64,000 nucleotides of DNA, from NCBI RefSeq assembly GCF_007992095.1, contig NZ_BJZP01000022.1, positions 1 to 64,000 on the forward strand. Direction: 5' to 3'. Shown here in pieces: positions 19,281-29,900 of the stretch (position 1 is the first letter of the stretch; each line of letters starts with the position of its first letter). A program made the position numbers and the translations under genes. The stretch is from Paenirhizobium naphthalenivorans. GTDB taxonomy: Bacteria > Pseudomonadota > Alphaproteobacteria > Rhizobiales > Rhizobiaceae. Under the pieces are notes generated by a model, which did no database searches, was not told where the DNA came from, and worked only from the letters and a program-made list of their open reading frames with translations.

Positions 19281-20095
19281 GCCTGTTTCTCCAGTTCTGA
19301 CCAGGGAAACAGCGATATTCTCAGGCGATCGAGCAGCAGGTCGGTGACGACGGCCAGCAGGGTGATCCAGAGGACGTAGGGAAAGATGACATCCATCGCG
19401 AGGTATCGGCGCACCAGGAAGATGCGGTAGCCGAGACCGGAATCGGAGGAAATCGCTTCCGCGGCGATCAGAAACAGCCATGCGGGGCCGAGCTGCAATC
19501 TGATGCTGGTGATGAGGCGCGGCAGGATTTGCGGCAGGACAACCCGCAGAGCAATCTGCCAGGAATTGCCGGATAGCGTTTCGGCCTTGATGATCTGCTC
19601 TCGCGGCAGCTCCAACACCTTCAGCGCCAGGTCACGCACCATGATCGGCGCCACGCCGATGACGATCAGCGTGATCTTCGAGGTTTCGCCGAGGCCCATG
19701 ACGATGAAGAGGATAGGCAGGAGCGCAAGCGGCGGCACCATGGAGACGGCGGCGACGAAGGGTGAGAGCAGGGCGCGCAGATAGGGCAGCATGCCGATCG
19801 TCATGCCGATGAACAGGGCAATCAATGTCGATATGCCAAGCCCTGAAAACAGCCTCACCAAGCTTACAGCCGTATCGGACCACAGGATGTAGTCGCCTGT
19901 GCGGGCGTCGGGAATGAAGGCCACACGGTTGATGGCATCGGCAAAGCCGGCAAGGCTTGGCAGAAGCTTGTCATTGGCGTTTTCCGCCAGTCGGGTGGCC
20001 GATCCTGCGGCATAGGCGATGACCACCGCCCCGAAGGGGGCAAGGGTCAGTGCCAGGCGCGCGCCACTGCTTGGCCGCGAATTGATCCAGCGCAT
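19277..20095 (-). CDS. ABC transporter permease, nitrate/sulfonate type (guanidine import)
   Basis: The 272-residue protein has about six membrane segments and the permease signature region EQIIKAETLSGNSWQIALRV, which contacts the ATPase. It belongs to the SsuC/TauC class. The ATG at 20093-20095 is chosen, as the upstream in-frame Met lies in the hairpin region and lacks a ribosome-binding site. It is the second gene of the guanidine operon. Confidence 0.88.
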   Translation of the reverse strand: MRWINSRPSSGARLALTLAPFGAVVIAYAAGSATRLAENANDKLLPSLAGFADAINRVAFIPDARTGDYILWSDTAVSLVRLFSGLGISTLIALFIGMTIGMLPYLRALLSPFVAAVSMVPPLALLPILFIVMGLGETSKITLIVIGVAPIMVRDLALKVLELPREQIIKAETLSGNSWQIALRVVLPQILPRLITSIRLQLGPAWLFLIAAEAISSDSGLGYRIFLVRRYLAMDVIFPYVLWITLLAVVTDLLLDRLRISLFPWSELEKQA

Positions 20096-20127
20096 AGCAA
20101 AGTCTCCGCTCTGAAGAGGTGTGGGGC

Positions 20128-20153
20128 GGCCGGAACCATTGACGGCTCCGGCC
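20128..20153 (-). terminator. Intercistronic hairpin after the binding-protein gene
   Basis: GGCCGGAACC at 20128-20137 and GGCTCCGGCC at 20144-20153 form a 10-bp stem with one mismatch-type pair and a 6-nt loop. It lies just after the binding-protein stop and before the permease. Such hairpins protect the upstream mRNA or cut readthrough, so the binding protein is made in excess. Confidence 0.55.
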
Positions 20154-20162
20154 GGCTTGCTC

Positions 20163-21236
20163 TCAGAGCGTGCCCTTGGCGGCTGCATCCATGAAGGTGT
20201 TGGTGAAGCGGAACTTCACATTGCCCTTGTCGCCGAGCACCGAACCATCGGGCATTTCGATGCCGATCACGTCGGCCGAGGCGGCGCCATTGCCGAGCAG
20301 GCCCTTGTCGAACAGGAAGGTCCTGACCAGATCCATGGTCTTCGGCAGATCTGCCGATGCGGTAAAGGCCACGGCATCAGCCGCCTTGTCGAACAGTTTG
20401 GTGGCGGCCATCTGGCTTTCGAAGCCGGCAAGATCGGTGCCGGAGGCAGCGCCCATGGCTTCCCGTGCGGCCTTGCCTTCAGCTGTGTCGGCAGTCATCA
20501 GTGCGGCGGTCTCGTACCAGATGCCGGCGAGCGCCTTGCCGAAATCCGGATTGTCCTTCAGCACATCGGAATTGGCGGCCATCAGGTCGATGATCTCACC
20601 GGGGACCTGCGCGCTGTCGAAGACCTTCCTGGCCGAGGGATCCTCCATGATGCTGGCGACCAACGGGTTCCAGGTGACCACGGCCGTGACGTCGGCCGAC
20701 GTATACGCGCCGACCAGATCGGCGTCTGACGTGTTGACCACGGTGACGTCGCGCTCGGTCATGCCGACGCTTTCCAGCGCACGGGCGAGCAGGTAGTGCG
20801 AAACCGAGTATTCGACCAGATTGACCTTCTGGCCTTTGATGTCGGCAAGCTTATCCCTGTCCTTCAGGATAACGGCATCATTGCCGTTGGAAAAATCGCC
20901 GACGATGACGGCTGTCGTGTCGACCCCGCCGGCCGCCGGAATCGAAAGCCCGTCCATATTGGTCAGCGTCACCGCGTCGAAGGCACCCGCGGTATATTGA
21001 TTCATGGATTCGACGTAATCGTTGAACTGGGTGACTTCGATGGTGAGGCCGTATTTGTCGGCCCATTTCTTGACGATGCCGTGATCGGCGGCATAGCCCC
21101 AAGGCATCCAGCCGACATAGATCGACCAAGCCACCTTGAAATCGGTCTTCGGCGCGGCGGAGGCTGGTGCGGCAATGCCAAAGGCTAGCGATGCTGTCAA
21201 AGCGGTGATCGAAAGAAGTCTCGAAAAAGTCTGCAT
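20163..21236 (-). CDS. ABC transporter substrate-binding protein (guanidine import)
   Basis: The 357-residue protein has a clear Sec signal (LLSITALTASLAFGIAAPAS, cleavage after ASA near residue 27) and then a NrtA/SsuA-type binding domain with IYVGWMPWGYAADHG near residue 40. It acts in the periplasm. The ATG at 21234-21236 follows AAGGGGAA; a 42-codon in-frame extension would run into the riboswitch and is rejected. It is the first gene after the guanidine-I riboswitch, so its product probably captures guanidine or a guanidino compound. Confidence 0.88.
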   Translation of the reverse strand: MQTFSRLLSITALTASLAFGIAAPASAAPKTDFKVAWSIYVGWMPWGYAADHGIVKKWADKYGLTIEVTQFNDYVESMNQYTAGAFDAVTLTNMDGLSIPAAGGVDTTAVIVGDFSNGNDAVILKDRDKLADIKGQKVNLVEYSVSHYLLARALESVGMTERDVTVVNTSDADLVGAYTSADVTAVVTWNPLVASIMEDPSARKVFDSAQVPGEIIDLMAANSDVLKDNPDFGKALAGIWYETAALMTADTAEGKAAREAMGAASGTDLAGFESQMAATKLFDKAADAVAFTASADLPKTMDLVRTFLFDKGLLGNGAASADVIGIEMPDGSVLGDKGNVKFRFTNTFMDAAAKGTL

Positions 21237-21262
21237 TGAAATTCCCCTTTTTGCGTAGTTTG

Positions 21263-21302
21263 AAAAAGGGATCAGCACAGACCAAAACGTTGCCAATCCC
21301 TT
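21263..21302 (-). terminator. Terminator-like hairpin of the riboswitch expression platform
   Basis: On the minus strand AAGGGAT (21302-21296) pairs with ATCCCTT (21272-21266), directly followed by more T (TTTTC). It lies between the guanidine-I aptamer and the start codon. With guanidine bound, the aptamer would be expected to free the downstream genes from this hairpin. Confidence 0.55.
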
Positions 21303-21418
21303 GGCTAACGAGGTCTCCCGGGTTTTTATCCCGCCGTGCACCCGGTGGGATGTCTCCCGCACCGGTGGCAGCTCTCGGACCAGACATGCCTATCAGGCAT
21401 CGGAACCCTAGCCGCCAA
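21300..21418 (-). ncRNA. Guanidine-I riboswitch (ykkC class)
   Basis: The minus strand carries the hallmark conserved pieces of this class in order: CTAGGGTTCCG near the 5' end, CTGGTCCGAGAG, then GGCGGGATAAAAACCCGGG and GGGAGA near the 3' end. Between them are the expected helices, including one with the arms CACCGG and CCGGGTG. It sits just before the binding-protein gene of the guanidine operon. Guanidine binding is expected to raise expression of the transporter, DUF1989, carboxylase and allophanate hydrolase genes. Confidence 0.95.
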
Positions 21419-21430
21419 CTCGGAACATGA

Positions 21431-21449
21431 GACGCAATCAGCATGCCAA
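21431..21449 (-). promoter_or_regulatory. Sigma-54-type promoter of the guanidine operon
   Basis: The minus strand reads TTGGCATGCTGATTGCG, a good match to the sigma-54 pattern TGGCAYG-N4-TTGCW with GG and GC ten bases apart. The predicted start is near 21422, only a few bases before the riboswitch aptamer. That fits a nitrogen-limited (NtrC-type) operon. No clear full enhancer palindrome was found upstream. Confidence 0.65.
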
Positions 21450-21890
21450 TTTTCAAGTGTTTGATTTCGTTGTGATATGTATCTTTAGCTGTTGCTGAAT
21501 AATTGGGCAGTGCAGACCCGTGGAGTGATTTTCGCTTAAAATTTATGCGGCCGTATTCTTCCCCCTTGTGTCTGCGGGGCGCTGCGAACGCGATAGCGAC
21601 ACGCCGTTTTTCAATGTCAGTACGAAAATGGATTCTCTCGCCGGGCAGCCTCTCTCCGAGATTGTGGACGTCTCTCTCAGAGGGTGGCTTGTTGCTTTCA
21701 GACATTTCGGGACGGTCGTTGCAGAGCCAGCTTCCCGGCAATGCCGTTGCTGTTTGTATTTGTTCACCATACGGCGACGCAGTGGCGCCATATGGGTAGC
21801 TTGACCTGGCGGTTTGGCGCTCTATTTAGCAACGTTCGATATTGGCGAAAAGCTGTAGTCGATTCTCAAATTCCAAGGATTGCTAGCCTA
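21450..21890. other. Intergenic stretch between guanidine and hydroxylase genes
   Basis: Divergent control region. The left part should hold activator sites for the sigma-54 promoter and the right part the promoter of the triheme cytochrome gene. I saw no TTYGTATACRAA palindrome here, unlike the second hydroxylase locus. No convincing gene is present. Confidence 0.4.
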
Positions 21891-23189
21891 ATGCTCAAAT
21901 CCGTCTTCATCGCAATCATTACGATTGCCGTTGTCGCTCTGGCCGGGTTTGGTATCTATGCCTACCATTCTCCGCTGCCCGCAATGACCGCCGAAGAACG
22001 ACCGACATTCGACGCCGCGACGATCGAGAAGGGCCGTGTGCTGGCTTCGGCGGGATACTGTTCCACCTGTCATACCGCAGAGGGCGGCCAGCCCTATGCG
22101 GGCAATTACAAGATCGAGACCGCGTTCGGCGCGATCTACGCGTCCAACATCACGCCAGACCCCGATACCGGTATCGGCACCTGGTCTCCGGAGGCCTTCC
22201 GCCGTGCTATGCATGAGGGTGTCGACCGCGAGGGTGCGCATCTCTTCCCGGCCTTCCCCTTTGACCACTTTGCCAAGATGACGGACGAGGACGTTGATGC
22301 GATTTACGCCTATGTGATGAGCAGTGTTCCGCCGGTGAAGGAGGAGACGAAGGAAAACACCATTCCATTCCCGCTCAACCTGCGGATCCTGCAGGCCGGG
22401 TGGAAGCTGCTCTTCGTTGATTTCGGTCGCTACGAGCCGGATCCGGCAAAATCGGCGGAATGGAATCGCGGTGCCTACCTTGTCGAGGGCATTTCGCATT
22501 GCGGTGCCTGCCACACCCCGCGCAACGCCGTGGGTGCCGAGATGACGAACGCGAAATTCGCCGGCGCCGAGATCGACCGTTGGATCGCCCCGGCGCTCAC
22601 TGCCGCCAACCCCTCTGCCTTGCCGTGGACCGCATCCGAATTCACGCAGTATCTCGAGACCGGTTCAGGCACTTATCACGGCGTTGCCGCCGGTCCGATG
22701 GGTCCGGTCGTTCATGCCGGCTTGCGGGAACTTCCGAAGAGTGATCTGGAAGCAATCGGCGCCTATCTCGGTGACGTGGTTGGAGCGCCCGCCGCTGATC
22801 CGGCCAAGAACCCGATCGTTCAGGCAAGCCTTGAAGCCGGACGTCCCGACCAGACCTATCGCAAGGATCTTGGCGAGCGGCTCTACGCAACCGCCTGCGC
22901 CTCCTGTCACTATAACGCAACGAGCGTTGTCGCGGGGCGTCCTGACCTGGCGATCAATTCGGCGACGCGACTGGACCAGCCGACAAACCTCATCCACGTG
23001 ATCCTGGACGGCGTGAATGCCGCCAGTGGTACAAAGGGTGTGGTTATGCCGGCTTTTCGCACGGCGCTCTCAGACGAAGAAGTCGCTGCCATCGCCGGCT
23101 ATCTGCGCGACAAGCGCACTGACCTTGCCCCGTGGTCCGACCTTGTCGGCAAGGTTGCTGAAATCCGTGCCGAGGCTGCCACGAAATGA
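21891..23189 (+). CDS. Triheme cytochrome c, electron-accepting subunit of a molybdenum hydroxylase
   Basis: The 432-residue protein has an N-terminal membrane anchor or signal (about residues 3-25) and three c-type heme motifs: CSTCH at 57, CGACH at 204 and CASCH at 336. The architecture is that of membrane-bound alcohol/aldehyde dehydrogenase cytochrome subunits. It should face the periplasm and pass electrons from the next two gene products to the respiratory chain. The ATG at 21891 directly precedes the hydrophobic anchor; a longer in-frame reading adds an unlikely Cys-rich stretch. Confidence 0.88.
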   Translation: MLKSVFIAIITIAVVALAGFGIYAYHSPLPAMTAEERPTFDAATIEKGRVLASAGYCSTCHTAEGGQPYAGNYKIETAFGAIYASNITPDPDTGIGTWSPEAFRRAMHEGVDREGAHLFPAFPFDHFAKMTDEDVDAIYAYVMSSVPPVKEETKENTIPFPLNLRILQAGWKLLFVDFGRYEPDPAKSAEWNRGAYLVEGISHCGACHTPRNAVGAEMTNAKFAGAEIDRWIAPALTAANPSALPWTASEFTQYLETGSGTYHGVAAGPMGPVVHAGLRELPKSDLEAIGAYLGDVVGAPAADPAKNPIVQASLEAGRPDQTYRKDLGERLYATACASCHYNATSVVAGRPDLAINSATRLDQPTNLIHVILDGVNAASGTKGVVMPAFRTALSDEEVAAIAGYLRDKRTDLAPWSDLVGKVAEIRAEAATK

Positions 23190-23202
23190 CAAGGACATGA
23201 CC

Positions 23203-23676
23203 ATGATCGAGTTCACCATCAACGGACGCGCCGTCAAAGTCGACGTGGAGCCTGATACCCCGCTGCTCTGGGTCGTTCGTGACGAGGCCGGCCTAACCGG
23301 CACCAAATTCGGCTGCGGTATCGGCATGTGCGGCGCCTGTACCGTCCATGTCGGCGGGCGCGCCACTCGTTCCTGCATCACCCCGGTTCAGGATGTGGCG
23401 GGTGCCGAAATCACCACAATCGAGGGGCTTGATGCAGAAGGGAACCATCCCGTCCAGCAGGCCTGGCGCCATCTGCGGGTGCCGCAATGCGGGTACTGCC
23501 AGTCCGGGCAGATCATGCAGGCAGCGGCCTTCCTGCAGGACATACCCAATCCGACGGACGACGACATCGATGCCGTGATGACGGGCAACCTCTGTCGCTG
23601 CATGACCTATAACCGCATCCGCGAAGCCGTGCGCGAAGCCGCCGCCGCGATGAGAGGGGAGGCCACCAATGGCTGA
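23203..23676 (+). CDS. [2Fe-2S] subunit of molybdenum hydroxylase, IorA/CoxS-like
   Basis: The 157-residue protein has a plant-type ferredoxin domain ([15 protein letters not shown] with a later Cys) and a second all-helical [2Fe-2S] domain (QCGYCQSGQ and [11 protein letters not shown]). This is the small subunit of the xanthine oxidase family. Two ATGs lie close together; AAGGAC directly touches the first (23197) and is 6 nt from the second (23203), so 23203 is preferred. It overlaps the large subunit gene by 8 bp. Confidence 0.92.
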   Translation: MIEFTINGRAVKVDVEPDTPLLWVVRDEAGLTGTKFGCGIGMCGACTVHVGGRATRSCITPVQDVAGAEITTIEGLDAEGNHPVQQAWRHLRVPQCGYCQSGQIMQAAAFLQDIPNPTDDDIDAVMTGNLCRCMTYNRIREAVREAAAAMRGEATNG

Positions 23677-25987
23677 TACCGTGCGTTTTTCATCCCGCAA
23701 GAGCGATGGCCCCGACCTCAGCCGTCGCGGCTTCCTGATCTCCATGTGTGCCGCCGGTGCGGTGTTCGGCTTCCCGCAGAAGGGCTTTTCCGCAATGAAC
23801 CCGGCCGTGGCCGGTGGTTCGCCGATCGAGGCGGTGGGCGCACGCTACGAGCCCGCGATCTGGTACTGGATCGACACGCAAGGCAAGGTCAACGTCAACA
23901 TCATCCGCGCCGAAATGGGGCAACATGTCGGTACGGCGATCGCGCGCATCCTGGCCGATGAACTCGGCGCGAACTGGGACGATGTGCATATCGAGCATGT
24001 CGATACTGCCGCCAAGTGGGGCCTCATGGTCACCGGTGGTAGCTGGTCGGTCTGGCAAAGCTGGCCGGTCTATCGCCAGGCCGGAGCCGCGGGACGCATC
24101 GCGCTTGCCGAGAAGGCCGCTGAACTCTGGGGCATTGACGTCTCCGAAATCACAGTCACCAGCGGCACGGTTTCGGCAGGCGACCGTACTGCGACCTTTG
24201 GTGAACTGGTCGCCGCGGGCATCACCCGCAGCTTTACCGAGGATGAACTGAAGGCACTTCCGCTCAAGCCCCATTCCGAACTGACGTTGGTCGGCAAGGA
24301 CGTGACTGCCCTCGACATCGCCGGCAAGACCACTGGTCAGGCGATTTTCGGCATCGACGCCAAGGCGGATGGTATGGTTTTCGCTGTGCCTGTTCTGCCG
24401 CCGACCCGCTACGGTTCGGAGATCACCAGTATCGACGACAGCGCGGCGCGAACCGTCAAGGGTTACCAAAAGACGCTGAAGCTCGACGATCCATCCGGAA
24501 CGGTGCCAGGCTGGGCGATGGTGATCGCCGACAGCCACTGGGCTGCGTCCAAGGCCGCCGAGCGGGTCAAAGTCGAATGGAAGGCCGGTGACGCGACCAA
24601 GGTGAGTGAAGCCGACATTCAGGATCACGCCCGCAAGCTGATCGCTGACGAAAGCAAGGGTGCCGTGCTTGACACGGGCGATACCGATGTCGATCCGGTC
24701 TTCGCCAAGGCGGCGGATACGGTCGAGGCTGAATATACGACGGCGACCGTCCTGCATTTCCAGCTTGAGCCGCTGAACGCGCTTGCCTTCCTCAATGCGG
24801 ACGGTGTCTGGGAGATCCACACTGGTAACCAGTGGCAGTCGCTTGCCCTTCCATGGTTGCAGAAGGCTCTGGGCGTTGATGAAAATGGCGTCATCATGCG
24901 CAGCTATCTCCTCGGTGGCGGTTTCGGTCGCAGATTGAATGGCGATTATGCCGTGCCGGTTGCGCTCGCCTCCAAGGCGTTGGGTGGCAAGCCCGTCAAG
25001 ATGGTGATGTCGCGTCCCCAGGACGCGTTGTTCGACAGCCCGCGTTCGCCCTCGGTGCAGAAACTGCGCATGGCGTTTGACGAGAACAAGAGCGTCATCG
25101 CCATGGATTCGGCGATTGCCGCCGGCTGGCCGACCAAGGTGATGATCCCGGTGTTCATGCCAAAGGGCGTGAACGGCGAGGCCTACGATCCTTTCGCGGC
25201 CGATGGTATTGATCACTGGTATTCGGTTGGGGCCCAGCGGGTGCGGGCGATTTCCAATGATCTCGCCGAAAGCACCTTCCGCCCCGGTTGGTTGCGCTCG
25301 GTCTCTCCAGGCTGGACCAACTGGGCGGTTGAGAGTTTCATGCATGAGGCGGCCGCCAGGACTGGCAAGGACCCGCTGCAGTTTCGTCTTGACCTCCTGA
25401 CGGCCGAGGGCCGCAACGCCGGCTCCGCGCCGAATTCCGTCGGCGGAGCCTCGCGTCAGGCCCATGTGCTTGCGCGTGTCGCCGAACTTTCTGGCTATGG
25501 CAAGGCGGCGCTGCCCGCAGACACGGCCATTGGCCTAGCGACTACCTTCGGCCAATCGCGCTCCATGCCAACCTGGGTGGGCGGCGCGGCGCAGGTCCAC
25601 GTGGACCGCAAGACCGGGCATGTCGATGTGCAGAAGATCTGGCTGGTCGTCGATTGCGGTATCGCGGTCGATCCCGATGGCGCTCGGGCGCAGTGTGAGG
25701 GTTCGGCACTCTGGGGCCTTTCGATGGCGCTCTACGAAGGGACCGAGTTTCAGAACGGTCTGGTGCGCGACCGCAATCTCGACAGCTATACGCCGCTCAG
25801 GATGATCGATGCGCCGGAACTGGTGGTGGAGATTGTTGAAAGTACCGAGGTTCCGGTGGGGCTCGGCGAACCGGGAACCACTGTCGTGGCGCCTGCGGTC
25901 GGCAATGCCATATTCGAGGCTGTCGGTGTTCGCCTGCGACACCTGCCCATCACCCCCGAGGCGGTGCTTGCCGCTTTGAAGGCCTGA
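23669..25987 (+). CDS. Molybdopterin-binding subunit of an aldehyde/N-heterocycle hydroxylase, IorB-like
   Basis: The 772-residue protein begins with a twin-arginine signal (SRRGFLISM near residue 18), so it is exported folded with its cofactor. The xanthine-dehydrogenase large-subunit motifs follow, including [12 protein letters not shown] in the middle and the catalytic GLGEPG with E734 near the end. With the Fe-S subunit and the triheme cytochrome it forms a three-part, FAD-free dehydrogenase like isoquinoline 1-oxidoreductase. The substrate is unknown. It may act on an N-heteroaromatic, as its neighbour does, or on an aldehyde. Confidence 0.9.
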   Translation: MADTVRFSSRKSDGPDLSRRGFLISMCAAGAVFGFPQKGFSAMNPAVAGGSPIEAVGARYEPAIWYWIDTQGKVNVNIIRAEMGQHVGTAIARILADELGANWDDVHIEHVDTAAKWGLMVTGGSWSVWQSWPVYRQAGAAGRIALAEKAAELWGIDVSEITVTSGTVSAGDRTATFGELVAAGITRSFTEDELKALPLKPHSELTLVGKDVTALDIAGKTTGQAIFGIDAKADGMVFAVPVLPPTRYGSEITSIDDSAARTVKGYQKTLKLDDPSGTVPGWAMVIADSHWAASKAAERVKVEWKAGDATKVSEADIQDHARKLIADESKGAVLDTGDTDVDPVFAKAADTVEAEYTTATVLHFQLEPLNALAFLNADGVWEIHTGNQWQSLALPWLQKALGVDENGVIMRSYLLGGGFGRRLNGDYAVPVALASKALGGKPVKMVMSRPQDALFDSPRSPSVQKLRMAFDENKSVIAMDSAIAAGWPTKVMIPVFMPKGVNGEAYDPFAADGIDHWYSVGAQRVRAISNDLAESTFRPGWLRSVSPGWTNWAVESFMHEAAARTGKDPLQFRLDLLTAEGRNAGSAPNSVGGASRQAHVLARVAELSGYGKAALPADTAIGLATTFGQSRSMPTWVGGAAQVHVDRKTGHVDVQKIWLVVDCGIAVDPDGARAQCEGSALWGLSMALYEGTEFQNGLVRDRNLDSYTPLRMIDAPELVVEIVESTEVPVGLGEPGTTVVAPAVGNAIFEAVGVRLRHLPITPEAVLAALKA

Positions 25988-25994
25988 CATGATC

Positions 25995-26021
25995 CGCCGC
26001 CGGATTGACGATCCGGCGGCG
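25995..26021 (+). terminator. Terminator-like hairpin after the first hydroxylase
   Basis: CGCCGCCGGAT at 25995-26005 and ATCCGGCGGCG at 26011-26021 form a perfect 11-bp stem with a 5-nt loop, 7 bp past the stop codon. The T run is weak (TT), but stem strength and position suggest the end of the first hydroxylase transcript. Confidence 0.7.
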
Positions 26022-26280
26022 TTACTGCCCCAAGTGGGGGCTCCTGTGGGAGATTCAGGCGCCGTCGGCGGGCCGGTTACCTTGTTGTCATTGCCGAGCG
26101 CGGTGTTGGACGCTCCTCTACGTGACGGGCTATCTGTGTTCAGCATAAATGCTGCATCTCCCTTGCGAGACGTCTTCTTCTCTCCGCTTCCGTATTGATC
26201 GGCGTGCGGCGGTTCATTCTGCCCTGACGGCTGGTCCGCATTCGGCTTTTCCCGACCCCAAGAAAGCGCTTCAGAGAGCA
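26022..26280. other. Intergenic stretch between the two hydroxylase loci
   Basis: No gene with a plausible start and composition was seen on either strand, and there is no clear repeat. The next functional element is the promoter starting at 26281. Confidence 0.4.
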
Positions 26281-26320
26281 TTGACAGATGCTCCACGTCA
26301 CGCAATCATTTGTGTACGAA
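26281..26320 (+). promoter_or_regulatory. Promoter with TTYGTATACRAA-type operator (site A)
   Basis: TTGACA at 26281-26286, a 17-nt spacer and AATCAT at 26304-26309 make a sigma-70-type promoter. The operator TTTGTGTACGAA at 26309-26320 overlaps the last base of the -10. It should repress the fused hydroxylase genes in the absence of inducer. It differs at one core base from the palindrome found at sites B, D and E. Confidence 0.65.
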
Positions 26321-26485
26321 CAATGGGCACAAAGACCCGGGGAACGTCATGTCTATTCTGGCTGAAGAGAGCCGGCAGCCAATGTCAGGATTGGCTTGTG
26401 CGGAGCCGTGTCTTGCCCCGATGAGGGGTTTCGGAGCGCTAGGGCATGCGAATGGCCAAGTGCCTCCGTCAGCCTGGAAAAACGC

Positions 26486-26983
26486 ATGATTGCCCGGCCG
26501 GTCACACTTCAGGTCAATGGGGAAATCCACCGCTTCGATCTTGCTCCGGATACGCCGCTCCTGTTTGTCCTGCGCAATGACCTTCAGCTCAACGGGCCCA
26601 AGTACGGGTGCGGACTTGGCGAATGCGGTGCATGTGCGGTGCTCGTCAATGGCCGGGCCACGCGGTCCTGTTCGATCTCGGTTGCCGCCGCCGAGGGGCG
26701 CGAGATCGTGACGCTGGAAGGCTTGGCTCAAGGGGACGCGCTCCACCCGGTGCAGCGGGCCTTTGTCGAACATCAGGCGGCACAATGCGGCTACTGTCTG
26801 AACGGCATGATCATCGCCACCGCCGGACTGCTCAACCGCATTGCCGAGCCGCAGGAAGCCGACATTCGAGCGGCACTGAAAAATCACCTCTGTCGCTGCG
26901 GAACCCATATGGAAATCCTCGCTGCCGCGCGACGCGCCGTCGGACTTGTGCATGAAGAACGAAAGGCGGAGGTGTCGTCATGA
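26486..26983 (+). CDS. [2Fe-2S] subunit of nicotinate dehydrogenase-like hydroxylase, NicA-like
   Basis: The 165-residue protein has the ferredoxin motif CGLGECGACAVLVNG and the second cluster motifs QCGYCLNGM and NHLCRCGTHMEI. It is the small subunit of a molybdenum hydroxylase. Together with the very large next gene it matches the two-gene plan of nicotinate dehydrogenase NicAB of Pseudomonas. The ATG at 26486 starts the conserved part; upstream in-frame codons lack family character. It overlaps the next gene by 4 bp. Confidence 0.88.
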   Translation: MIARPVTLQVNGEIHRFDLAPDTPLLFVLRNDLQLNGPKYGCGLGECGACAVLVNGRATRSCSISVAAAEGREIVTLEGLAQGDALHPVQRAFVEHQAAQCGYCLNGMIIATAGLLNRIAEPQEADIRAALKNHLCRCGTHMEILAAARRAVGLVHEERKAEVSS

Positions 26984-29900
26984 CGGGACCGCGCGAGGCG
27001 TCGCTCGACGTTTATCTGAATGCGCCTGAAGCGTTGCTGGTTGTCCGCTCGGGCGCCGACAACACAAGGACCCTTTATCTGGCTTTCGATCGCGATGGCC
27101 GGATCACGGCGTTCAATGGTCATGTCGATCTTGGAACGGGTATTCGAACCGCCTTGGCGCAGATTGTCGCCGAAGAGCTGGATGTGCCTTTCGAGCGGGT
27201 CACCATGGTGCTTGGTACGACCACGGTCGCGCCGGACCAGGGGCCGACGATCGCCAGCGAGACCATTCAGGTGGCGGCAATTCCCCTGAGGCAGGCGGCT
27301 GCGACCGCGCGGCGGCATTTTTTGGAAAAGGCTGCGGCGCTGCACGGACTGGACCCCGCCGATCTCATGATCGAAGAGGGAGTGATCCGGCCGAAGGCTG
27401 ATACGAACTGGATTTTGAGCTTTGACGAACTGGTCGCCGGCCAGCATGACCGGATCGAGATAGACCCGGCAGCACCGCTGAAACCGGTCGCTGACTACCG
27501 GCTGGTCGGAAAGGCCCAACCGCGCAACGATATTGCCGCCAAGGCAACCGGGCAGTGGACCTATGTGCATGATGTCCGCGTTCCCGGCATGCTGCACGGC
27601 CGGGTCGTACGGCCGCCCTATTCGGGCTTCGACAGTGGCGATTTTGTCGGCAACAGCCTGATCGATGTCGACCGGGAGTCCATCGGCCATCTTCCAGGCA
27701 TCGTGGCCGTGGTTGTGGATGGCGATTTCATCGGGATCGTTGCCACGCGCGAGGAATTTGCCGCACAAGCAGCCCGCGAGCTCAAGGCGACTTGGTGTGC
27801 CTTGCCGGAGATCGGCGACCTCAACGAGCCGGAAGAACCGCTCAGGCTCAACCGTTCGACGCCGCGCGTACTGCGGGATGAGGGGGATGTCGAAAGGGCG
27901 CTGGGAGCCGCGTCGCCATTGATGGAGCGGACCTATGTCTGGCCTTACCAGATGCACGCCTCCATCGGTCCGTCCTGCGCGGTGGCCGACTGGCGGCCCG
28001 ATCGCCTTGTCGTCTGGTCAGGTACACAGAACCCCTTTCCCATGCGGCGTGATCTGGCGCTGTTGCTCGGCATGCCGGAAAGCGCCGTTATCGTCGAGCG
28101 CATGGAGGCGGCAGGCTGCTACGGCCGCAATTGCGCCGACGACGTCACGGCCGACGCGGCGCTTCTTTCCCGTGCCGTCGGCAAGCCTGTCAGGGTGCAG
28201 TTGACCCGCGAGCAGGAACATGCCTGGGAGCCCAAGGGGGCGGCCCAGGTCATCGATGTGCGCGGCGGGCTGGACCTCGATGGCGGGCCGGTGGGCTATG
28301 ACTTTGATACGCGCTATCCGTCCAATCTGGCGCCGACGCTGGCGCTTATCCTGACCGGTCGCGTGCCCAATAGCCCGAACGTGGCCGAAATGGGCGATCG
28401 GACGGCGATCCCGCCCTATGCCTTCGGCAATATGCGGGTGACTGTACACGACATGCCGCCGATCGCGCGGGCGTCATGGTTTCGCGGCGTATCGGCGATG
28501 CCGAACTCGTTCGCTCACGAGAGCTTCATCGACGAACTGGCTGCGGCTGCCGGCGTCGACCCGGTCGAGTACCGGTTGCGCTATCTGACCGACCCACGGG
28601 CTGCCGATCTCGTGCGGGCTGTCACCGAGAAGGCGGGCTGGACGCCGCGGACGCGACCGGGAACGGCGGGCGGCGAGGGCGATCTGCTCTATGGACGCGG
28701 CTTTGCCTACGCCGTCTATGTGCATGGCAAGTTTCCCGGCGTTGCGGCCGCGTGGTCGGCCTGGGTCGCTGATGTGGCAGTCAACCGCAAGACCGGCGAG
28801 ATTGCCGTCACCAAGATCACGGTGGGGCAGGATTCCGGGCTGATGATCAATCCGGATGGCGTGAAACACCAGATCCACGGCAATGTCATCCAGTCCCTAA
28901 GCCGGGTTCTGAAGGAGAAGGTGAGCTTTGACGGCGCGAGTGTCGAGAGCGTCGAATGGGGCGGTTATCCGATCATGACCTTCCCGGAGGTGCCGGATAT
29001 CGACGTACTGATGCTGCCCAGACCAGACGACGAACCGCTCGGCGTCGGCGAGTCGGCTTCTGTTCCCAGTGCGGCGGCCATCGTCAACGCGGTTTATGAC
29101 GCAACAGGCATTCGCTTTCGGGAACTGCCGCTCACGCCGGACAAGATCCTCGCGGCCTTGCGCGAGCAGCGCGGGGAGTTCCTGGAGAAACCCGCGAGCG
29201 CCAGGTCCGCAAAGCGCGGTGGATGGTGGAGGGTGCCCCTTGCTCTTGCGGGCATTGCCGGCGCTGTGGCGGGCGGCATCACGCTTGCCTCGCCGATACG
29301 CAGCGCATTTGCCCCGATAGCCAGACCTGATCCGGGGGTCTTCAGTGCCGCGACGATCGAGAAGGGACGTCTCATCGCCGCTGCCGGCGCCTGCAATGTC
29401 TGCCATGTCGGCGTTGATGGCACCGCCTTTGCCGGTGGACGGCCGTTCCAGACACCGTTCGGCACGGTCCATGCAACCAATATCACTCCCGATCCGGCCA
29501 AGGGGATTGGCGCTTGGTCCTATCCGGCCTTCGAGAGGGCCATGCGCCAGGGTGTTTCGCGCGACGGGCATCATCTCTATCCGGTGCACCCCTATGCGGC
29601 GTTTGCCGGTGTCGAGGAGTCCGATCTGCAGGCACTTTACGCCTATCTGATGACTCAGGCGCCGGTGGCGATGGTTGCGCCCGAGACGCGGCTCAAGGCG
29701 CCTTTCAACATGCGCGGGCTGATGGCCGGCTGGAACAGTCTCTATCTCGATCCGAAACCATTTGCAGTCGACCCGGTCAAATCGGCGTCCTGGAACCGTG
29801 GCGCTTATCTGGTGGAAACGCTTGGCCACTGTTCCGCCTGCCATACCGAACGCAATGTGGTGGGCGCGGAAAAACGCGGGACGGCGCATTTGGCGGGTGG

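Noticed and set aside
21684..21890. N-terminal extension of the triheme cytochrome
   Set aside because: Its codons give an unlikely sequence, and the ATG at 21891 directly starts the hydrophobic anchor.
23690..25465. Minus-strand open frame of 591 codons opposite the Mo subunit
   Set aside because: Antisense to a protein with a twin-arginine signal and a catalytic GLGEPG. Translation is His/Arg/Gly-rich.
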